Part shown: piece after piece, positions 61,750 to 64,000 of the stretch
Layout of the letters: every line of letters begins with the position of its first letter
Numbering within the stretch: the first letter of the stretch is position 1
Source of the DNA: Chaetorhynchus papuensis
Taxonomy: Eukaryota; Chordata; Aves; Passeriformes; Rhipiduridae
Assembly: GCA_013396525.1 (NCBI GenBank)
Contig: VWYX01000083.1
Coordinates: 910,699-974,698, forward strand
DNA length: 64,000 bases
Direction of reading: 5' to 3'
The notes under the pieces: generated by a model
The model's input: the letters and a program-made list of their open reading frames with translations, nothing else
What the model was told of the DNA's origin: nothing
The model's database searches: none
Program-made: the position numbers and the translations under genes

Positions 61750-62680
61750 NNNNNNNNNNNNNNNNNNNNNNNNNNNNNNNNNNNNNNNNNNNNNNNNNNN
61801 NNNNNNNNNNNNNNNNNNNNNNNNNNNNNNNNNNNNNNNNNNNNNNNNNNNNNNNNNNNNNNNNNNNNNNNNNNNNNNNNNNNNNNNNNNNNNNNNNNNN
61901 NNNNNNNNNNNNNNNNNNNNNNNNNNNNNNNNNNNNNNNNNNNNNNNNNNNNNNNNNNNNNNNNNNNNNNNNNNNNNNNNNNNNNNNNNNNNNNNNNNNN
62001 NNNNNNNNNNNNNNNNNNNNNNNNNNNNNNNNNNNNNNNNNNNNNNNNNNNNNNNNNNNNNNNNNNNNNNNNNNNNNNNNNNNNNNNNNNNNNNNNNNNN
62101 NNNNNNNNNNNNNNNNNNNNNNNNNNNNNNNNNNNNNNNNNNNNNNNNNNNNNNNNNNNNNNNNNNNNNNNNNNNNNNNNNNNNNNNNNNNNNNNNNNNN
62201 NNNNNNNNNNNNNNNNNNNNNNNNNNNNNNNNNNNNNNNNNNNNNNNNNNNNNNNNNNNNNNNNNNNNNNNNNNNNNNNNNNNNNNNNNNNNNNNNNNNN
62301 NNNNNNNNNNNNNNNNNNNNNNNNNNNNNNNNNNNNNNNNNNNNNNNNNNNNNNNNNNNNNNNNNNNNNNNNNNNNNNNNNNNNNNNNNNNNNNNNNNNN
62401 NNNNNNNNNNNNNNNNNNNNNNNNNNNNNNNNNNNNNNNNNNNNNNNNNNNNNNNNNNNNNNNNNNNNNNNNNNNNNNNNNNNNNNNNNNNNNNNNNNNN
62501 NNNNNNNNNNNNNNNNNNNNNNNNNNNNNNNNNNNNNNNNNNNNNNNNNNNNNNNNNNNNNNNNNNNNNNNNNNNNNNNNNNNNNNNNNNNNNNNNNNNN
62601 NNNNNNNNNNNNNNNNNNNNNNNNNNNNNNNNNNNNNNNNNNNNNNNNNNNNNNNNNNNNNNNNNNNNNNNNNNNNNNNN
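61750..62680. other. assembly gap (931 N)
   Basis: An uninterrupted run of 931 N between a minus-strand CR1 on the left and plus-strand CR1 ORF2 sequence on the right. Open frames spanning it are meaningless. By inference it hides the 5' part of the younger CR1 and the endonuclease-coding part of the older one. Confidence 1.
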
Positions 62681-63640
62681 CAGGAAGGCTGGACATTCTT
62701 CAAGAAGGAAATCCTAAATGCACAGGAACGGGATGTCCCTATATGTCAAAAGACAAACTGGTGGGGAAGGCTGGCCTGGCTGAACAGAAAGGTTTAGCTG
62801 GAACTCAGAGATAAAAAAGGAGAGCTTGTGACCTTTGGAAGAAGGGACAAGCAATGCAGGAGGACTAAAAGTTTGTTGGAGGTTACACAGGGAGAAAATC
62901 AGAAGGGCCAAAACCCAGTTAGAAGTTTATCTGGCTGCTGCTGTAATGGGCAATAAAATGTTTCTGTGATTATATCAGCAACAACAAAAGGGCTGAGGAG
63001 AATCTCCATCCTTTATTGGATGCAGGGGAAAATACAGTGGTGAAGGATGAGGAAAAGACTGAGGTATTTAACGCTTTCTTTGCCTCAGTCTTTAATAATA
63101 AGATCATCCCCCTGTACTCAGCACTGGTGAGGCCACACCTCTAATCCTGGGTTAAGTTTTGGGCCCCTCACTGCAAGAAAGACATTGAGGGGCTGGAGCA
63201 TGTCCAGAGAAGGGAACAGAGCTGGAGAAGGGGCTGGAGCACAAATCCTATGGGGAACAGCTGAGGGAGCTGGGCAGGCTCAGCCTGGAGAAAAAGAGGC
63301 TTGGGGGTGACGTTATCACTCCACAACTCCCTGACAGGAGGGTGTAGCCAGGTGGGAGTTGGTCTCTTCTCCCAAGTAACAAGCAATAGAGCAAGAGAAA
63401 ATGGCCTTAACTTGCACCAGGGGAGGTTCAGCTTCAATGTTAGGAAAAATTTCTTCATTGAAGGGGTTGTCAAGCATTGGAACAGGATGCCCAGGGCAGT
63501 GGTGGAGTCACCGTCCCTGGAGGGATTTAAAAGATATGTGGCACTTGGGGACATGGATTAGTGGTGGGCTTGGCAGTGCTGGGTTAATGGCTGGACTTAA
63601 TAATCTTAACGTTCTTTTCCAACATCAACAATTCTACAAC
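62681..63640 (+). mobile_element. CR1 LINE, 3' portion of the interrupted copy, reverse-transcriptase core deleted
   Basis: Resumes in the ORF2 linker after the endonuclease: the frame at 62681 reads QEGWTFFKKEILNAQERDVP, then 'ggagaatctccatcctttat' and 'ttctttgcctcagtctttaa'. At about 63,105-63,110 it jumps to 'ctgtactcagcactggtgag', normally found after the reverse-transcriptase catalytic core. The remainder encodes the ORF2 C-terminus (a frame at 63301-63561 includes SLTGGCSQVGVGLFSQ) and ends 'cttttccaacatcaacaatt'. Stops such as the TAG at about 62,794 show it is a pseudocopy. Confidence 0.88.
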
Positions 63641-64000
63641 ATATAATGAGTGCGAGCTGGAGCAGTGCTACCTTGAACACAAAATGCAGTTGGAAAACTA
63701 AATTCAGAGTCACTTATTATTTCTGGATGGACTTGGGAGATGGGGAGGGCAAGGAAATGCCCCCACTTAAATGGTCTGTGCGCTTAAAGTGGTTGAGCAC
63801 GGGAGAGGGTCAGGCAGGCTGGTGCTGCCTGTGTGTGTCTGTGTGTGTTTGCAGTGCCAATTAATTACATCTCTTTGTAGTGTGGTAGCGATTTCATCCA
63901 GGGGAAATGAAAGAACGTGCAGTTAAATAACCCTCTGTGTGTGTATGTAATTTCTGGAGCTTCCTGTGAATGCTAATATTGTGATTGGACAAGTTATTTC
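63641..64000. other. non-coding window end
   Basis: Ordinary mixed sequence with a (GT)n tract broken by a C at 63831-63848 and a shorter one near 63,933. No gene recognised. Confidence 0.5.

Noticed and set aside
61507..62814. Very long open frames across the gap
   Set aside because: They are open only because N bases contain no stops; the real parts are CR1 ORF2 remnants.
1..64000. tRNA, rRNA, snRNA, CRISPR arrays, phage or plasmid features
   Set aside because: None recognised on either strand by eye; repeat content is that of a bird nuclear genome. A covariance-model scan would be needed to exclude small structured RNAs.

Overview
The window looks like a stretch of bird nuclear genome that is intergenic or deep inside large introns. 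It is AT-rich, with long homopolymer runs and no long open frame that resembles a known protein. Fragments of CR1 LINEs occur on both strands; CR1 is the dominant interspersed repeat of birds, with 5'-truncated copies ending in short (TCACAGAA)n / (ATTCTATG)n repeats instead of a poly-A tail. The species cannot be named from the sequence; the CR1 and LTR types suit a neoavian, perhaps passerine, bird. No rRNA, tRNA, CRISPR array or bacterial-type operon was recognised.

Layout. 1-2.8 kb: non-coding, with a three-copy 17-bp repeat that is also three p53-type half-sites. 2.8-6.3 kb: three CR1 fragments. 6.3-29.9 kb: a repeat-poor region with G-quadruplex motifs, microsatellites and a few exon-like signals (12.2, 14.3 and 19.6 kb). 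29.9-34.6 kb: two minus-strand CR1 fragments. 35.3-36.3 kb: a low-complexity-free block with features of a 3' UTR or a conserved regulatory element. 38.8-39.1 kb: a compact CpG-rich patch. 45.6-46.0 kb: a solo retroviral LTR on the minus strand. 47-57.5 kb: four exon-like segments on the minus strand, the best hint of a protein-coding gene here, unidentified. 60.9-63.6 kb: a nested CR1 complex (an older plus-strand copy split by a younger minus-strand copy) containing a 931-base assembly gap.

No established gene can be named. Exon-like calls rest only on open frames bounded by good splice sites. A few such coincidences are expected in 64 kb of AT-rich DNA, so their confidence is low. The firmest annotations are the CR1 copies, the LTR, the gap and the simple repeats.
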